A stretch of 64,000 nt of DNA. Origin: Thauera sp. JM12B12 (GTDB taxonomy: Bacteria; Pseudomonadota; Gammaproteobacteria; Burkholderiales; Rhodocyclaceae). The DNA is taken from positions 2,542,001-2,606,000 of the forward strand of contig NZ_CP154859.1 of NCBI RefSeq assembly GCF_039614725.1, given 5' to 3'. Below the pieces are notes generated by a model, which saw only the letters and a program-made list of their open reading frames with translations, had not been told where the DNA came from and made no database searches. Positions 7,228 through 16,273 of this stretch are shown here, piece after piece. Made by a program: the position numbers and the translations under genes. The number at the start of each line of letters is the position of its first letter. The stretch's first letter is position 1.

Positions 7228-8829
7228 ATGAGCCTGCGCCGCGCCGCACTCCACGCCCTCGTCGCGATCGGGCTGCTGAACCTCCTGCTGAGTTTCGGCA
7301 ATGCCTGGCCCACGCTGTGGCCGCGACCGGAAGCGCGGCTGTCGCTGGAACTGGCCATCGTCATCGCTGCGCTCGCCCTGGGCGGCCGCCGCGGACCGCT
7401 GCGCAGCGGCGTCCTGAGCCTCGCCGCGGGCCTGATCGCGGCGAGCATCCTGCTTCACTATACGAACGTCACGGTACCCGCGGTCTTCGGACGCAGGCTC
7501 GATCTGTACTGGGACGGGCAGCACGCATGGGAGGTGCTGAAGATGGGCGCGGCCAGCCCCTCGGCGAGCAAGCTCGTGGGGGTCGGCGTCGTTCTCGCGC
7601 TCGCCATTGCCGCCCTCTACGGCCTCGTCCGCCGCTGCCTGGCCGTGCTCGCAGGCAGCTTGCAGCATCCGCGCGTTCGGTCATCGGTGCTGGCGGCAGC
7701 GCTCGTGGTCTCGGGGGTCGGGCTACTGGCCGGGCAACTCGGACCCGCAGCGCAACGCGCCTACGCGCCCACCGTCGCAGGCCTCCTTGCGGAGCAGGCG
7801 GGCCTGCTTGATCGCGCCCTGATCGCGGCCGACGACGAGCGGCTGCTCGGCGCGAGCCCGGCCTTCGATGCAGACCTCGACACGCTCGAGGGAGCCGACG
7901 TGATCATCGTGTTTGCCGAGGCCTATGGAGCGATCACGCTCGATCACCCCGCATTCGCCGCCGCCCTCGTCGAGCCGCGGCGCACGCTGCGCGAGGCGAT
8001 CGAGGGCAGCGGCCGCCAGGTCGTGTCGGCCCGCCTCGTTTCGCCCACCTTCGGCGGGGGGTCCTGGCTGGCGCATGCGGAGTTGCTGTCCGGGCTCGAC
8101 ATGCGCAACCAGAGCGATTACCGGCTGCTGCTGACCACCCGAAGGCCTACCCTGGCAAGCCATTTCGCCGCTCACGGCTATCGCACCGTGGGCTGGATGC
8201 CCGGCATCCAGCGTCCCTGGCCCGAGGGGCGGTTCTACGGCTTCGACCGCATCGGAACCGCCGACACCGTGGGCTACGGGGGGCCGGTGTTCGGTTACTG
8301 GCGCATACCCGATCAGGCCGCGATGGCCTTGCTGCAGGACCAGGAGCTCGGCCAACGGCGCGAGGACCCGCACCGACCGCGCCTGGTCGTCTTCCCGACC
8401 ATCAGCACCCATGCGCCCTTCCGCCCGCTTGCGCCGTATGTGGAGGATTGGGCCGAGTTGCACGCCGGCCAGCCCTACGCGGGCGCCGAGGCCGTCGCCG
8501 CCCGCGCCGCCCCGGTGTCCTGGGAGCAGCCGATCCCCGCCTATCTCGCCGCCATGCGCTATCAGTTCGACTGGCTGGCGGGCTGGCTGAAGGGACATGC
8601 GCCGCCCGACGCGGTGCTGATCGTCATCGGCGACCACCAGCCGATCGGCACCGTGACGGGCCCGGGGGCCGACTGGGACGTGCCGGTGCACGTGATCACC
8701 CGCAACGAGACCCTGCTCGCTCGCCTCGTCGCGCGCGGCTTCGTGCACGGCCTGGTGCCACAGCGCCCCGCGCTCGGTCCGATGCGCGCGATGACACCGC
8801 TGCTGATCGAAGCCTTCGGACGCGATTGA
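7228..8829 (+). CDS. Membrane-anchored sulfatase / LTA-synthase-like transferase
   Basis: The 533-residue protein starts with about four transmembrane helices (residues 8-165), followed by an extracytoplasmic alkaline-phosphatase-superfamily domain. Visible landmarks are VIIVFAEAYGA (first metal-binding strand), SPTFGGGSWLAHAELLSGL, where a Ser stands at the usual Thr/Ser nucleophile position, FPTISTHAPF, and IVIGDHQPIG near the C-terminus. Enzymes of this build (LtaS, OpgB, EptA-like) transfer phosphoglycerol or phosphoethanolamine to envelope glycans or lipids. Here it could decorate the product exported by the nearby glycosyltransferase/flippase genes; that is inference. It is divergent from the creatininase gene and followed by a GC hairpin at 8857-8880. 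Confidence 0.82.
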   Translation: MSLRRAALHALVAIGLLNLLLSFGNAWPTLWPRPEARLSLELAIVIAALALGGRRGPLRSGVLSLAAGLIAASILLHYTNVTVPAVFGRRLDLYWDGQHAWEVLKMGAASPSASKLVGVGVVLALAIAALYGLVRRCLAVLAGSLQHPRVRSSVLAAALVVSGVGLLAGQLGPAAQRAYAPTVAGLLAEQAGLLDRALIAADDERLLGASPAFDADLDTLEGADVIIVFAEAYGAITLDHPAFAAALVEPRRTLREAIEGSGRQVVSARLVSPTFGGGSWLAHAELLSGLDMRNQSDYRLLLTTRRPTLASHFAAHGYRTVGWMPGIQRPWPEGRFYGFDRIGTADTVGYGGPVFGYWRIPDQAAMALLQDQELGQRREDPHRPRLVVFPTISTHAPFRPLAPYVEDWAELHAGQPYAGAEAVAARAAPVSWEQPIPAYLAAMRYQFDWLAGWLKGHAPPDAVLIVIGDHQPIGTVTGPGADWDVPVHVITRNETLLARLVARGFVHGLVPQRPALGPMRAMTPLLIEAFGRD

Positions 8830-8856
8830 AGCCGGCTGCGTCGGCCCTTCATGGAT

Positions 8857-8880
8857 CCGGCGCGCAAGCCGAAGCGCCGG
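8857..8880. terminator. GC hairpin after sulfatase-like gene
   Basis: CCGGCGC (8857-8863) pairs with GCGCCGG (8874-8880) across a 10-nt loop, 27 bp after the stop of the sulfatase-like gene. There is no T run, so it is at best a weak intrinsic terminator or a pause site. Confidence 0.35.
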
Positions 8881-8907
8881 TCGGGTCAGCAACGCAGCGC
8901 GGCCGTT

Positions 8908-8913
8908 TAGAAT
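8908..8913 (+). promoter_or_regulatory. Candidate -10 box of the diguanylate cyclase gene
   Basis: TAGAAT lies 66 bp before the chosen ATG at 8980. The same hexamer precedes xpt, tadA, ppk2 and the esterase gene in this window. No good -35 box is visible. Confidence 0.4.
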
Positions 8914-8979
8914 ACGCACGCGACGCCGGCTCGGCACACCGTCGCAGGCCCAATGATCTTCCCTCAGGAGCGCGACTCG

Positions 8980-10890
8980 ATGACGTCCGAACGGCTGTCG
9001 GATGCTTGCAGCGAAGCAACGCGATCGCCTCGCGCGCGGCGCTCCGGGCGACCCGGCGCCCTTCCTGACCTGGCAATCGTCATCGCGGCTCTCGCCGCAG
9101 TCGTCGCCATCTGGCTCATCACCCTGCAACGCATCGCGCTCGAGCGTGAGCAGGCCGTCGAAGCGGCGATGAAGTCGAACTCGAACCTCGCGATCGCGTT
9201 CGAGCAGCAGGTGTCCCGTACCCTCAAGGCCGCCGAGCAGGTTGCCGCCTTCGTGTGCGACCAGTACGTGCGCGAGGGCGCGGGGATCGACCTGCACAAG
9301 CTCGTCGATCAACGAGTGATCCGCGACGCCGCGTTCACGATCGTCAGCGTGGTCGACCAGGACGGAGACATCGTCGCCAGCACGACGCGTTCGGCGGCGG
9401 GCACGGTCAACTATGCCGACCGCCCGTTCTTCACCACCCAGCGCGACGGCACCCACGACAGCCTGTTCGTCAACCCGCCCGTGCTCGGCCGCGTTTCGGG
9501 ACAGTGGCAGATCCCGATGTCGCTGCGGATCTCGCAAGCGGACGGCAGCTTCGGCGGCGTGGTGGTCATGTCCGTCGCCCCCGCCAACCTCACCGATTTC
9601 TACAGCCACGCCGACCTCGGCCCGCAAGGCCTGCTGGAGCTGACCGGGCTGGACGGCGTGGTGCGCGGGCGCAAGACCGGCAACGACAGCAGCTTCGGAC
9701 TCGATGCCGCACGCCTGCCGTGGTTCGTCCGCCGCGCCGAAGAAGCGGCCGGCGCATTCGTCGACGACGGAGCCGCCCTCGACGGGGTGGCGCGCATCGT
9801 CAGCTATCGCGGCATGGCCGACTACCCCCTGATGGTCACCGTCGGCACGTCCTACGCAGCCGATCTCGCCGACGTCGAGCAAAGGCGAGCGCACTACCGC
9901 TTGATGGCATGGAGTGCCAGCGCGGCACTGCTGGTCTTTGCCACGCTTCTTATCGTCGTCCTCGCCCGCCAACGTGCGGCCGCACGCGCCCTTCATGCCA
10001 GCGAGGCGGTCTACCGCGCAACCTTCAACCAGGCTGCCATGGGCATCGCCCACATCGCGCCCGACGGCCGCATCCTCGGCGCCAACGACAAGTTCTGCGA
10101 CATGCTCGGCTACACGCTCGAGGCCTTGCGCGCTCGCTCGATATTCGAGCTCAGCGACCCGCTACACCAGGACGACGCGCGCCACTTCCTGGCCCAGCGG
10201 CTATCCGGAGCCCAGCCGGCTGGCTCGCCCGAGATCGAGAAGACCTATCGCCGCGCGGACGGCACGACACTTTGGGTGTGCGAGGCGCTTGGCGTCATTG
10301 CCGACGCCCACGGCGAACCGGACTTCCTCGTCGCCGTCGCGCAAGACATCACGGCACGCAAGGACCTCGAAGCGCGCCTTCAGCATGCCGCGCTGCACGA
10401 CCCGCTCACCGCGCTACCCAACCGCGTCGTATTCATGGACCGCCTGTCGCGGGTGCTCCTGAGCGCACGCCGCCACGGCGGCCGGGCCGCAGTGCTCTAC
10501 ATCGACCTCGATGGCTTCAAGGCCGTCAACGACAGCCACGGCCATGCCGCCGGGGATCGGCTGCTGGTACAGGTGGCACAACGCCTCACCGCCTGCGTAC
10601 GGGCAGAGGACACGGTGTCGCGCTTCGGGGGCGACGAATTCGGCGCGGTACTGGCCAACCTGACGCACACGGAAGACTGCGAGGCGGTCGGCCGCAAGAT
10701 CATCGACGCCCTTGCAGTGCCGTTCGACATCGACGGTGTGACGGTGCGCATCTCGGCCAGCGTGGGTGCTGCGGTCTTTCCTGACGACGGCGACGAGTCG
10801 GCGACGCTGCTCGCGCACGCCGACACCGCCATGTACGCAGCCAAGGACGCCGGCAAGAACCGCTTCTCCCGGCGCGCTCCGGCCGCCTGA
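8980..10890 (+). CDS. Diguanylate cyclase with periplasmic Cache domain and PAS domain
   Basis: The 636-residue inner-membrane protein has TM1 at about residues 31-49, a periplasmic Cache-type sensor (about 50-305), TM2 at about 309-328, a PAS domain (about 345-455, followed by the PAC-like segment DFLVAVAQDITARKDLE) and a C-terminal GGDEF domain. The active-site GGDEF is intact (near residue 550), and an RxxD inhibitory site (RAED) sits exactly five residues before it. An active, product-inhibited cyclic-di-GMP synthase is therefore expected. I prefer the ATG at 8980 because AGGAG lies at 8966-8970; an in-frame ATG at 8953 has no such site. No EAL domain is present. The ligand of the Cache domain is unknown. 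Confidence 0.93.
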   Translation: MTSERLSDACSEATRSPRARRSGRPGALPDLAIVIAALAAVVAIWLITLQRIALEREQAVEAAMKSNSNLAIAFEQQVSRTLKAAEQVAAFVCDQYVREGAGIDLHKLVDQRVIRDAAFTIVSVVDQDGDIVASTTRSAAGTVNYADRPFFTTQRDGTHDSLFVNPPVLGRVSGQWQIPMSLRISQADGSFGGVVVMSVAPANLTDFYSHADLGPQGLLELTGLDGVVRGRKTGNDSSFGLDAARLPWFVRRAEEAAGAFVDDGAALDGVARIVSYRGMADYPLMVTVGTSYAADLADVEQRRAHYRLMAWSASAALLVFATLLIVVLARQRAAARALHASEAVYRATFNQAAMGIAHIAPDGRILGANDKFCDMLGYTLEALRARSIFELSDPLHQDDARHFLAQRLSGAQPAGSPEIEKTYRRADGTTLWVCEALGVIADAHGEPDFLVAVAQDITARKDLEARLQHAALHDPLTALPNRVVFMDRLSRVLLSARRHGGRAAVLYIDLDGFKAVNDSHGHAAGDRLLVQVAQRLTACVRAEDTVSRFGGDEFGAVLANLTHTEDCEAVGRKIIDALAVPFDIDGVTVRISASVGAAVFPDDGDESATLLAHADTAMYAAKDAGKNRFSRRAPAA

Positions 10891-10909
10891 CCCCGACCGC
10901 CCAGACGCG

Positions 10910-12109
10910 TCAGGCCCTCGACGGCCTCACCTTGCTTGCCGCCAGCTTCGCGCGCGCGCGCGCCTCGGCGACATCGGCGCCATTGGCGACCGCCACGCCC
11001 ATGCGGCGCTTGACGAAGGACTCCGGCTTGCCGAACAGGCGCAGGTCGCTGCGCGGCACCGCCAGCGCCTCGGCCACGCCCTCGAAGCGCAAGGCCTGGG
11101 CATCGACCCCGCCGTAGATCACCGCGGACGCCCCCGGCTCACGCAGCGCGGTATCCACCGGCAGCCCCAGGATCGCGCGCGCGTGCAGCTCGAACTCGGA
11201 GAAGCGCTGCGAGCACAGCGTGACCAGCCCGGTGTCGTGCGGACGCGGGCTGACCTCGGAGAACCACACCTCGTCGCCCCTCACGAACAGCTCGACGCCG
11301 AACACCCCGCGCCCGCCCAGGTCACCGGTGACCGCCGCGGCGATCTCCTTCGCCCGCGCCAGCGCCGCGGGGCGCATCGCCTGCGGCTGCCAGCTCTCGA
11401 CGTAGTCGCCCGCCACCTGCAGATGCCCGATCGGCTCGCAGAAGTAGGTCTGCACCTCGCCGTGCGCATCGCGTGCACGGACCGTGAGCAGGGTGATCTC
11501 GTACTCGAAGTCGACGAAGCCCTCGACGATGACCCTGCTCTGGCTCACCCGACCGCCCTGCATCGCGTAATCCCACGCCCTGCGCACGTCGTCCGGCCCG
11601 CGCAGCGTGGACTGCCCCTTGCCCGAGGACGACATCACCGGCTTGACGATGCACGGATAGCCGATGCCACCGTCGATCGCCGCCTGCAGGGCCTCGAGGG
11701 AGTCGGCGAAGCGGTAGGGCGAGGTGGGCAGGCCGAGCGTCTCCGCCGCCAGCCGGCGGATGCCCTCGCGGTTCATGGTGAGCTGGGTGGCGCGCGCGGT
11801 CGGGATGACCTCGGCCAGGCCGGCTGCCTCGATCTCGGCCAGCATGGCGGTGGCGATCGCCTCGATCTCGGGCACGATCAGGTGCGGGCGCTCCTGCTCG
11901 ACCAGCGCGCGCAGCGCGGCACCGTCGGTCATCTGGATCACGTGGGCACGATGCGCCACCTGATGCCCCGGCGCGTCGGGATAGCGGTCGACCGCGATCA
12001 CCTCCACGCCCAGGCGCTGCAGCGCGATGATGACTTCCTTGCCGAGCTCGCCGGCGCCGAGCAGCATCACGCGCAGCGCAGCGTCCGACAGCGGGGTTCC
12101 GAGATTCAT
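10910..12109 (-). CDS. purT: Formate-dependent phosphoribosylglycinamide formyltransferase
   Basis: PurT makes formyl-GAR from GAR, formate and ATP, the folate-independent third step of purine synthesis. The 399-residue length equals the family norm (about 392-400). The N-terminal [21 protein letters not shown] and [15 protein letters not shown], and the central [12 protein letters not shown] with the ATP-grasp fold beyond it, identify it clearly. Later [14 protein letters not shown] holds metal-binding residues of the ATP-grasp active site. It is followed at 35 bp by a small zinc-ribbon membrane protein gene upstream on the same strand. Nothing in the sequence suggests unusual regulation. 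Confidence 0.96.
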   Translation of the reverse strand: MNLGTPLSDAALRVMLLGAGELGKEVIIALQRLGVEVIAVDRYPDAPGHQVAHRAHVIQMTDGAALRALVEQERPHLIVPEIEAIATAMLAEIEAAGLAEVIPTARATQLTMNREGIRRLAAETLGLPTSPYRFADSLEALQAAIDGGIGYPCIVKPVMSSSGKGQSTLRGPDDVRRAWDYAMQGGRVSQSRVIVEGFVDFEYEITLLTVRARDAHGEVQTYFCEPIGHLQVAGDYVESWQPQAMRPAALARAKEIAAAVTGDLGGRGVFGVELFVRGDEVWFSEVSPRPHDTGLVTLCSQRFSEFELHARAILGLPVDTALREPGASAVIYGGVDAQALRFEGVAEALAVPRSDLRLFGKPESFVKRRMGVAVANGADVAEARARAKLAASKVRPSRA

Positions 12110-12143
12110 CGAGGGTCTCCTTCAAGCGTTGCCGGGAATTCGA

Positions 12144-12428
12144 TCAGCCCGGCTGTTCGGGTGGATCGAAACGGTAAAGCAGTGTATTGCAGCGCGCGCA
12201 GGAGATGATGCGGCGCGCGTCCTTGCCATGGCTGAGGCCTTCGTCCTTGAACTCGGTGCAGTCGCAGGCCGAGCACCGCGCCTCGGCCTGCTTGTTCGCG
12301 TCGAGGTAGCCCGCGAGGTCGGGCAGCGCGCGCTTCTTCTGCTCCAGGCGATGGAACTTGCGCAGGATCAGCCAGAAGGTGAAGAAGACCGCCATGATGA
12401 AGAGGATCGGTAAGGGAACGGAAGACAT
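12144..12428 (-). CDS. Small membrane-anchored zinc-ribbon protein, function unknown
   Basis: The predicted 94-residue protein begins MSSVPLPILF with one transmembrane helix (about residues 5-22). A short basic linker follows and then a zinc-ribbon with two CxxC-type pairs (CSACDC and CARC). The frame continues 27 nt upstream to a TTG at 12455, but the ATG at 12428 gives a normal membrane-protein start. It lies 34 bp upstream of purT on the same strand. I do not recognise a named family. The cytoplasmic ribbon could bind zinc or nucleic acid. Confidence 0.7.
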   Translation of the reverse strand: MSSVPLPILFIMAVFFTFWLILRKFHRLEQKKRALPDLAGYLDANKQAEARCSACDCTEFKDEGLSHGKDARRIISCARCNTLLYRFDPPEQPG

Positions 12429-12504
12429 CGGCTCGTGCGCCTCATGAAAAGACAAGAAGTTTCAGGACCATACGGGCCTCGGGCGGTCGCGTCCCTGTTC
12501 CGGG

Positions 12505-13761
12505 TCAAATCCGGGGATCGATCGTCTGCTGAGGGTGGGCAGCGTCGGCCGCAGCGTCCCTGGTTACCGATGGGGACGCTTTGGCCCCCTCGTCCTCGAG
12601 CTGCACCGACTCGATCTTCTCGAAATGCGCGCTGATCTTGCGACTGCTGGTCTGCACGTCCTGCACGTCGCGGTTGGCCTGGTCGATATGGCGCGCGAGC
12701 GCAGCCATGCGCTCGTCGAAGCGGCGGAAGTCCTTGGCCAGCTTGGCGAGCGCATCCTGGATGACATGGATCTGCTTGCGCGTCTCGACATCCTTCAGCA
12801 CCGCGCGGGCGGTGTTGAGCACCGCCATCAGCGTGGTCGGCGACACGATCCACACGCGTCTGGTCTGCGCGTAGGCGACCACCTCGGGATGGTAGGCGTG
12901 AAGCTCGGCGAACACCGCCTCGGCGGGCAGGAACATCACCGCGCCGTCCGAGGTGGTGCCGGGCAGGATGTACTTCGAGGCGATCGCGTCGACGTGGCGC
13001 TTCACGTCGGCGCGGAAAGCCTGCTGCGCGGCGCGGCGGTCGAGCTCGGCCGCCTCGGTGTCGAACATGCGGTGGTAGTTCTCGAGCGGGAACTTGGCAT
13101 CCACCGCCACCAGGCCGGTGGGCGCCGGCAGGGTCAGCAGGCAGTCGACGCGGGTGTTGTTGGGCAGCACGGCCTGGAAGGCGTAGGCGTCGGGCGGCAG
13201 CACGTTCTGCACCAGGGCCTCGAGCTGGACCTCGCCGAAGGCGCCGCGCGCGCGCTTGTCGCCGAGCAGCTCCTGCAGGCTCACCACGTTGGTGGTGAGC
13301 CCGTCGATCTTCTTCTGCGCCTCGTCGATGGTGGCCAGCCGCGCCATCACGCTGGCGAAGGTCTCGTTGGTCTTGCGGAAGCCTTCGTCCAGGCGCTGGT
13401 TGACCTGGCCCGACAGCGTGTCGAGGCGGCCATCGACGCTCTGCGTCAGCACCTTCATGCCGCGCGACAGCTGCAGCGAGGCGGCGGTGAGGCCGCGCTG
13501 CAGCAACTCGCGGTCGGCGCGGGCGTGTTCGCCGATGCGGTCGGTCTGGCGGGCGAGGCCTTCGTGCAGGTCACGCAACAGATCGCGGTGCTGGACGTTG
13601 AGCTGCTGCTCCATCAACGCCGCCAGCTCATCCCCAAGCTGGGTGCGCAGACTGCGCTCGGCCGCGTGGCTGCGCACCAGCAGCCAGGCGAGCAGCACCA
13701 GCGCCGCGGCGAGCAGGCCGGCGAGCAGCAGCTCGGCCTGGGTCAGTTGCAGCGTCTGCAC
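12505..13761 (-). CDS. rmuC: RmuC-family DNA recombination protein
   Basis: The 418-residue protein has an N-terminal transmembrane anchor (about residues 10-28), a long coiled coil (about 30-150) and a nuclease-fold C-terminal domain. It carries GAFGEVQLEALVQNVLPPDAY, VDAKFPLENY and the SPTTLMAVLNTAR segment characteristic of RmuC. RmuC limits inversion at short inverted repeats and resembles PD-(D/E)XK nucleases. It starts 3 nt after the stop of the FtsX-type permease gene, so the two are likely cotranscribed. The C-terminal 40 residues are variable and acidic/alanine rich. Confidence 0.93.
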   Translation of the reverse strand: MQTLQLTQAELLLAGLLAAALVLLAWLLVRSHAAERSLRTQLGDELAALMEQQLNVQHRDLLRDLHEGLARQTDRIGEHARADRELLQRGLTAASLQLSRGMKVLTQSVDGRLDTLSGQVNQRLDEGFRKTNETFASVMARLATIDEAQKKIDGLTTNVVSLQELLGDKRARGAFGEVQLEALVQNVLPPDAYAFQAVLPNNTRVDCLLTLPAPTGLVAVDAKFPLENYHRMFDTEAAELDRRAAQQAFRADVKRHVDAIASKYILPGTTSDGAVMFLPAEAVFAELHAYHPEVVAYAQTRRVWIVSPTTLMAVLNTARAVLKDVETRKQIHVIQDALAKLAKDFRRFDERMAALARHIDQANRDVQDVQTSSRKISAHFEKIESVQLEDEGAKASPSVTRDAAADAAHPQQTIDPRI

Positions 13762-13764
13762 CCG

Positions 13765-16263
13765 TCAGCCCAGCGCACGCAGGCTCGCCAGCGGCGGCCG
13801 TTTCAACAGCGCGCGGGTGCCGAGCCAGCCTCCCGCCACCACGCCCGCCGCGCCCAGCGCGACCGCCACCACGACCGGCAGCAGCGCCGGCACATAGGCC
13901 ATGCGGAAGACCTGCTCGGCCAGCACCCAGCCGAGCGCGCTCGCACCGGCGCCGGACAGCACACCCGCCACGCCGCCCAGCACGAGGAACTCGGCGAACA
14001 GTGCCTGGCGCACCTGGCGGTTGCGCGCGCCGAGCGTGCGCAGCATGGCAAGCTCGTAGTCGCGTTCGTCGTGCGTCGACTGCAGCGCGGCATAGAGCAC
14101 GACCAGCCCCGCGAGCACGGCGAAGCCGAACACGAACTGCACGATCACGATCAGCTTGTCGGTCATTGCCTGCACCTGAGCGATGACGGCAGCCGTGTCG
14201 ATCACGGTCAGGTTCGGGAACTGCGCCACCAGTCGCGTCGTGAAGTCATGCTTGCCCGCGGGAAGATGGAAGCTGGTGATCAGGCTGGCGGGATGGCGCT
14301 CGAGCAGGCCCTCGGAGGCGATGAAGAAGAAGTTCACCCGCATCGAGTCCCAGTCGAGCTTGCGCACGCTGGTGATCGGTGCCTCGACACGCTGTCCGGC
14401 GATCTCGAAGGTGACGCGGTCCCCGACCTCGAGACCGAAGGTCTGCGCGAGCCCGGCCTCCACCGAGAACTGCGGCGCGCCCCCCTCGCCGTGCCAACGC
14501 CCGGCCTGCACCACGTTGCCCGCAGGCAGCGACGCGCCGTAGGAGAGGTTGAACTCGCGCTCGGCGAGCCGCCGCGTCCGCTGGTCCTCGTACGCAGCCG
14601 GATCGACCGGCGTGTCGTTGATCTCGACCATGCGGCCGCGGATCATCGGCTGGATCGCCGGCACCGCCAGCCCCTCGGCGGCGAAGGCGGCAGCGATGCC
14701 CGCGCGCTGATCGGGCTGGATGTTGATGACGAAGCGGTTGGGCGCATCGGGCGGCGCCATCCTGCGCCAGTTGTCGAGGAGGTCGGCGCGCACCAGGGTC
14801 AGCAGCAGCAACGCGGTCATGCCCAGGCCGAGCGCGGCGGCCTGGATCACGCTGCTGCCCATGCGCCGGCCCAGCGCGGCGATGCCGTAGCGCCAGCCGC
14901 CGCCGCGCAGGCTGCCCTGGCCCTTGAGGCGGCCCGCGAGCTGGAGCACCCCCCAGGCCGCGAGCGCAAACACGCCGAGCGCCACCGCAAAACCCGCCGC
15001 CACCATGGCGCCCAGGCGCGCATCCGCGGCGATCCAGAAGATCAGGCCAAGCAGCGCGGCCAGTCCGAGCGCCCACGCCGCCCCCGACACCGGCTCGGCA
15101 AAGTCGAACTCGCGCCGCAACACCCGCAGCGTGCTCACCTTGCCAAGGCGCAGCAACTGCGGCAGGACGAAGCCGACCAGCAGCGCCATCCCCACCACCA
15201 GCCCGTGCGCCAGCGGCAACAGCGACGGTGCCGGCAGCTCGGTGGCGAGGATCTCGCGCAGTCCGCCGGCCAATCCCCACTGCACGCTCCAGCCGAGCGC
15301 GGTGCCGGTGACCGCCGCCGCCAGGCCGAAGATCAGGAATTCGCCGACCACGATCCCGAGCACCTGCGCCTGGCGCGCACCGAGCACCCGCATCACCGCG
15401 CAGCCATCCAGATGGCGCGCCATGAAGCGGCGCGCGGACAGCCCCACCGCCACCGCGGCGAGGATCACCGCCAGCAGCGCCGCCAGGCGCAGGAAGCGCT
15501 GGGCCTGGTCGAGCGCGGCACGCACCTCGGGACGGGCGTTCTCCACCGTCTCCACGCGCTGGCCGCGGCCGAGCTCCGAACGCGCCCAGCGCTCATAGGA
15601 CTCGACCGCCTGTGGCGTGCCGGCGACATGCAGCCGCCAGGTTGCACGGCTGCCCTCCGCGATCAGGCCACTGGCATCGAGGTCCTTCAGATTGAAGATC
15701 GCCCGCGGCAGCAGGCTGAAGAAGTTGGCGCCGCGGTCGGACTCGAAGCTGACCATGCCACCGACGCGGAACGCGAGCTCGCCCAGGCCGACGGTGTCGC
15801 CGGTCCTGACGCCGAGTTCGGCGAAGAGGCGTTCGTCCAGCCAGACCTCGCCCGCTTCAGGCGCCCGAACGGCCGGCGCGTCGGGCTGGTTGGGCCCGGG
15901 CGCGATCCGGATCGCGCCCCGCAGCGGATAGCCGTCCTCCACCACCTTGACCCCGGCGAGCGCGGACGTCTCGGCCGTGCTCGCCATGCTGGTGAAGAGC
16001 ACGGTCTGCGCCGTCTGCAGGCCTCGGCCGCGCGCCTCCTCGGTGAAGCTGGCGGGCCAGGGCCGATCGGCGCGCAGCAGCAGGTCGCCGCCGAGCAGCT
16101 GGTTGGCCTCACGGTCGAGCGCACGGCCGACGCGGTCAGCGAGAAAGCCCACGCTGGTCAGGCTCGCCACCGCGATCACGATCGCCAGCCCGAGCAGGTG
16201 CAGTTCGCCCGCGCGCAGGTCGCGCAGCATCATGCGCAGGGCGAGGCGGAGGTTCCGCATCAT
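13765..16263 (-). CDS. FtsX-like ABC transporter permease (YbbP type)
   Basis: This 832-residue protein has the duplicated FtsX/MacB permease arrangement: an N-terminal TM helix, a large periplasmic domain, three helices, then a second unit near the C-terminus. Landmarks are the start RLALRMMLRDLRAGEL, the conserved RLAALLAVILAAVAVGLSARRF and RVLGARQAQVLGIV (first unit), and RTLGARNRQVRQALFAEF (second unit). The length matches E. coli YbbP (about 800). YbbP normally pairs with the ATPase YbbA next door. Here the flanking genes are an amidohydrolase and rmuC, so the ATPase must be elsewhere or missing. The substrate is unknown; lipoprotein or envelope functions are typical. Confidence 0.9.
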   Translation of the reverse strand: MMRNLRLALRMMLRDLRAGELHLLGLAIVIAVASLTSVGFLADRVGRALDREANQLLGGDLLLRADRPWPASFTEEARGRGLQTAQTVLFTSMASTAETSALAGVKVVEDGYPLRGAIRIAPGPNQPDAPAVRAPEAGEVWLDERLFAELGVRTGDTVGLGELAFRVGGMVSFESDRGANFFSLLPRAIFNLKDLDASGLIAEGSRATWRLHVAGTPQAVESYERWARSELGRGQRVETVENARPEVRAALDQAQRFLRLAALLAVILAAVAVGLSARRFMARHLDGCAVMRVLGARQAQVLGIVVGEFLIFGLAAAVTGTALGWSVQWGLAGGLREILATELPAPSLLPLAHGLVVGMALLVGFVLPQLLRLGKVSTLRVLRREFDFAEPVSGAAWALGLAALLGLIFWIAADARLGAMVAAGFAVALGVFALAAWGVLQLAGRLKGQGSLRGGGWRYGIAALGRRMGSSVIQAAALGLGMTALLLLTLVRADLLDNWRRMAPPDAPNRFVINIQPDQRAGIAAAFAAEGLAVPAIQPMIRGRMVEINDTPVDPAAYEDQRTRRLAEREFNLSYGASLPAGNVVQAGRWHGEGGAPQFSVEAGLAQTFGLEVGDRVTFEIAGQRVEAPITSVRKLDWDSMRVNFFFIASEGLLERHPASLITSFHLPAGKHDFTTRLVAQFPNLTVIDTAAVIAQVQAMTDKLIVIVQFVFGFAVLAGLVVLYAALQSTHDERDYELAMLRTLGARNRQVRQALFAEFLVLGGVAGVLSGAGASALGWVLAEQVFRMAYVPALLPVVVAVALGAAGVVAGGWLGTRALLKRPPLASLRALG

Positions 16264-16273
16264 CGGCCCGGCC

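Noticed and set aside
7723..10053. 776-codon minus-strand frame across the sulfatase-like and diguanylate cyclase genes
   Set aside because: Antisense to two well-supported genes and without domains.
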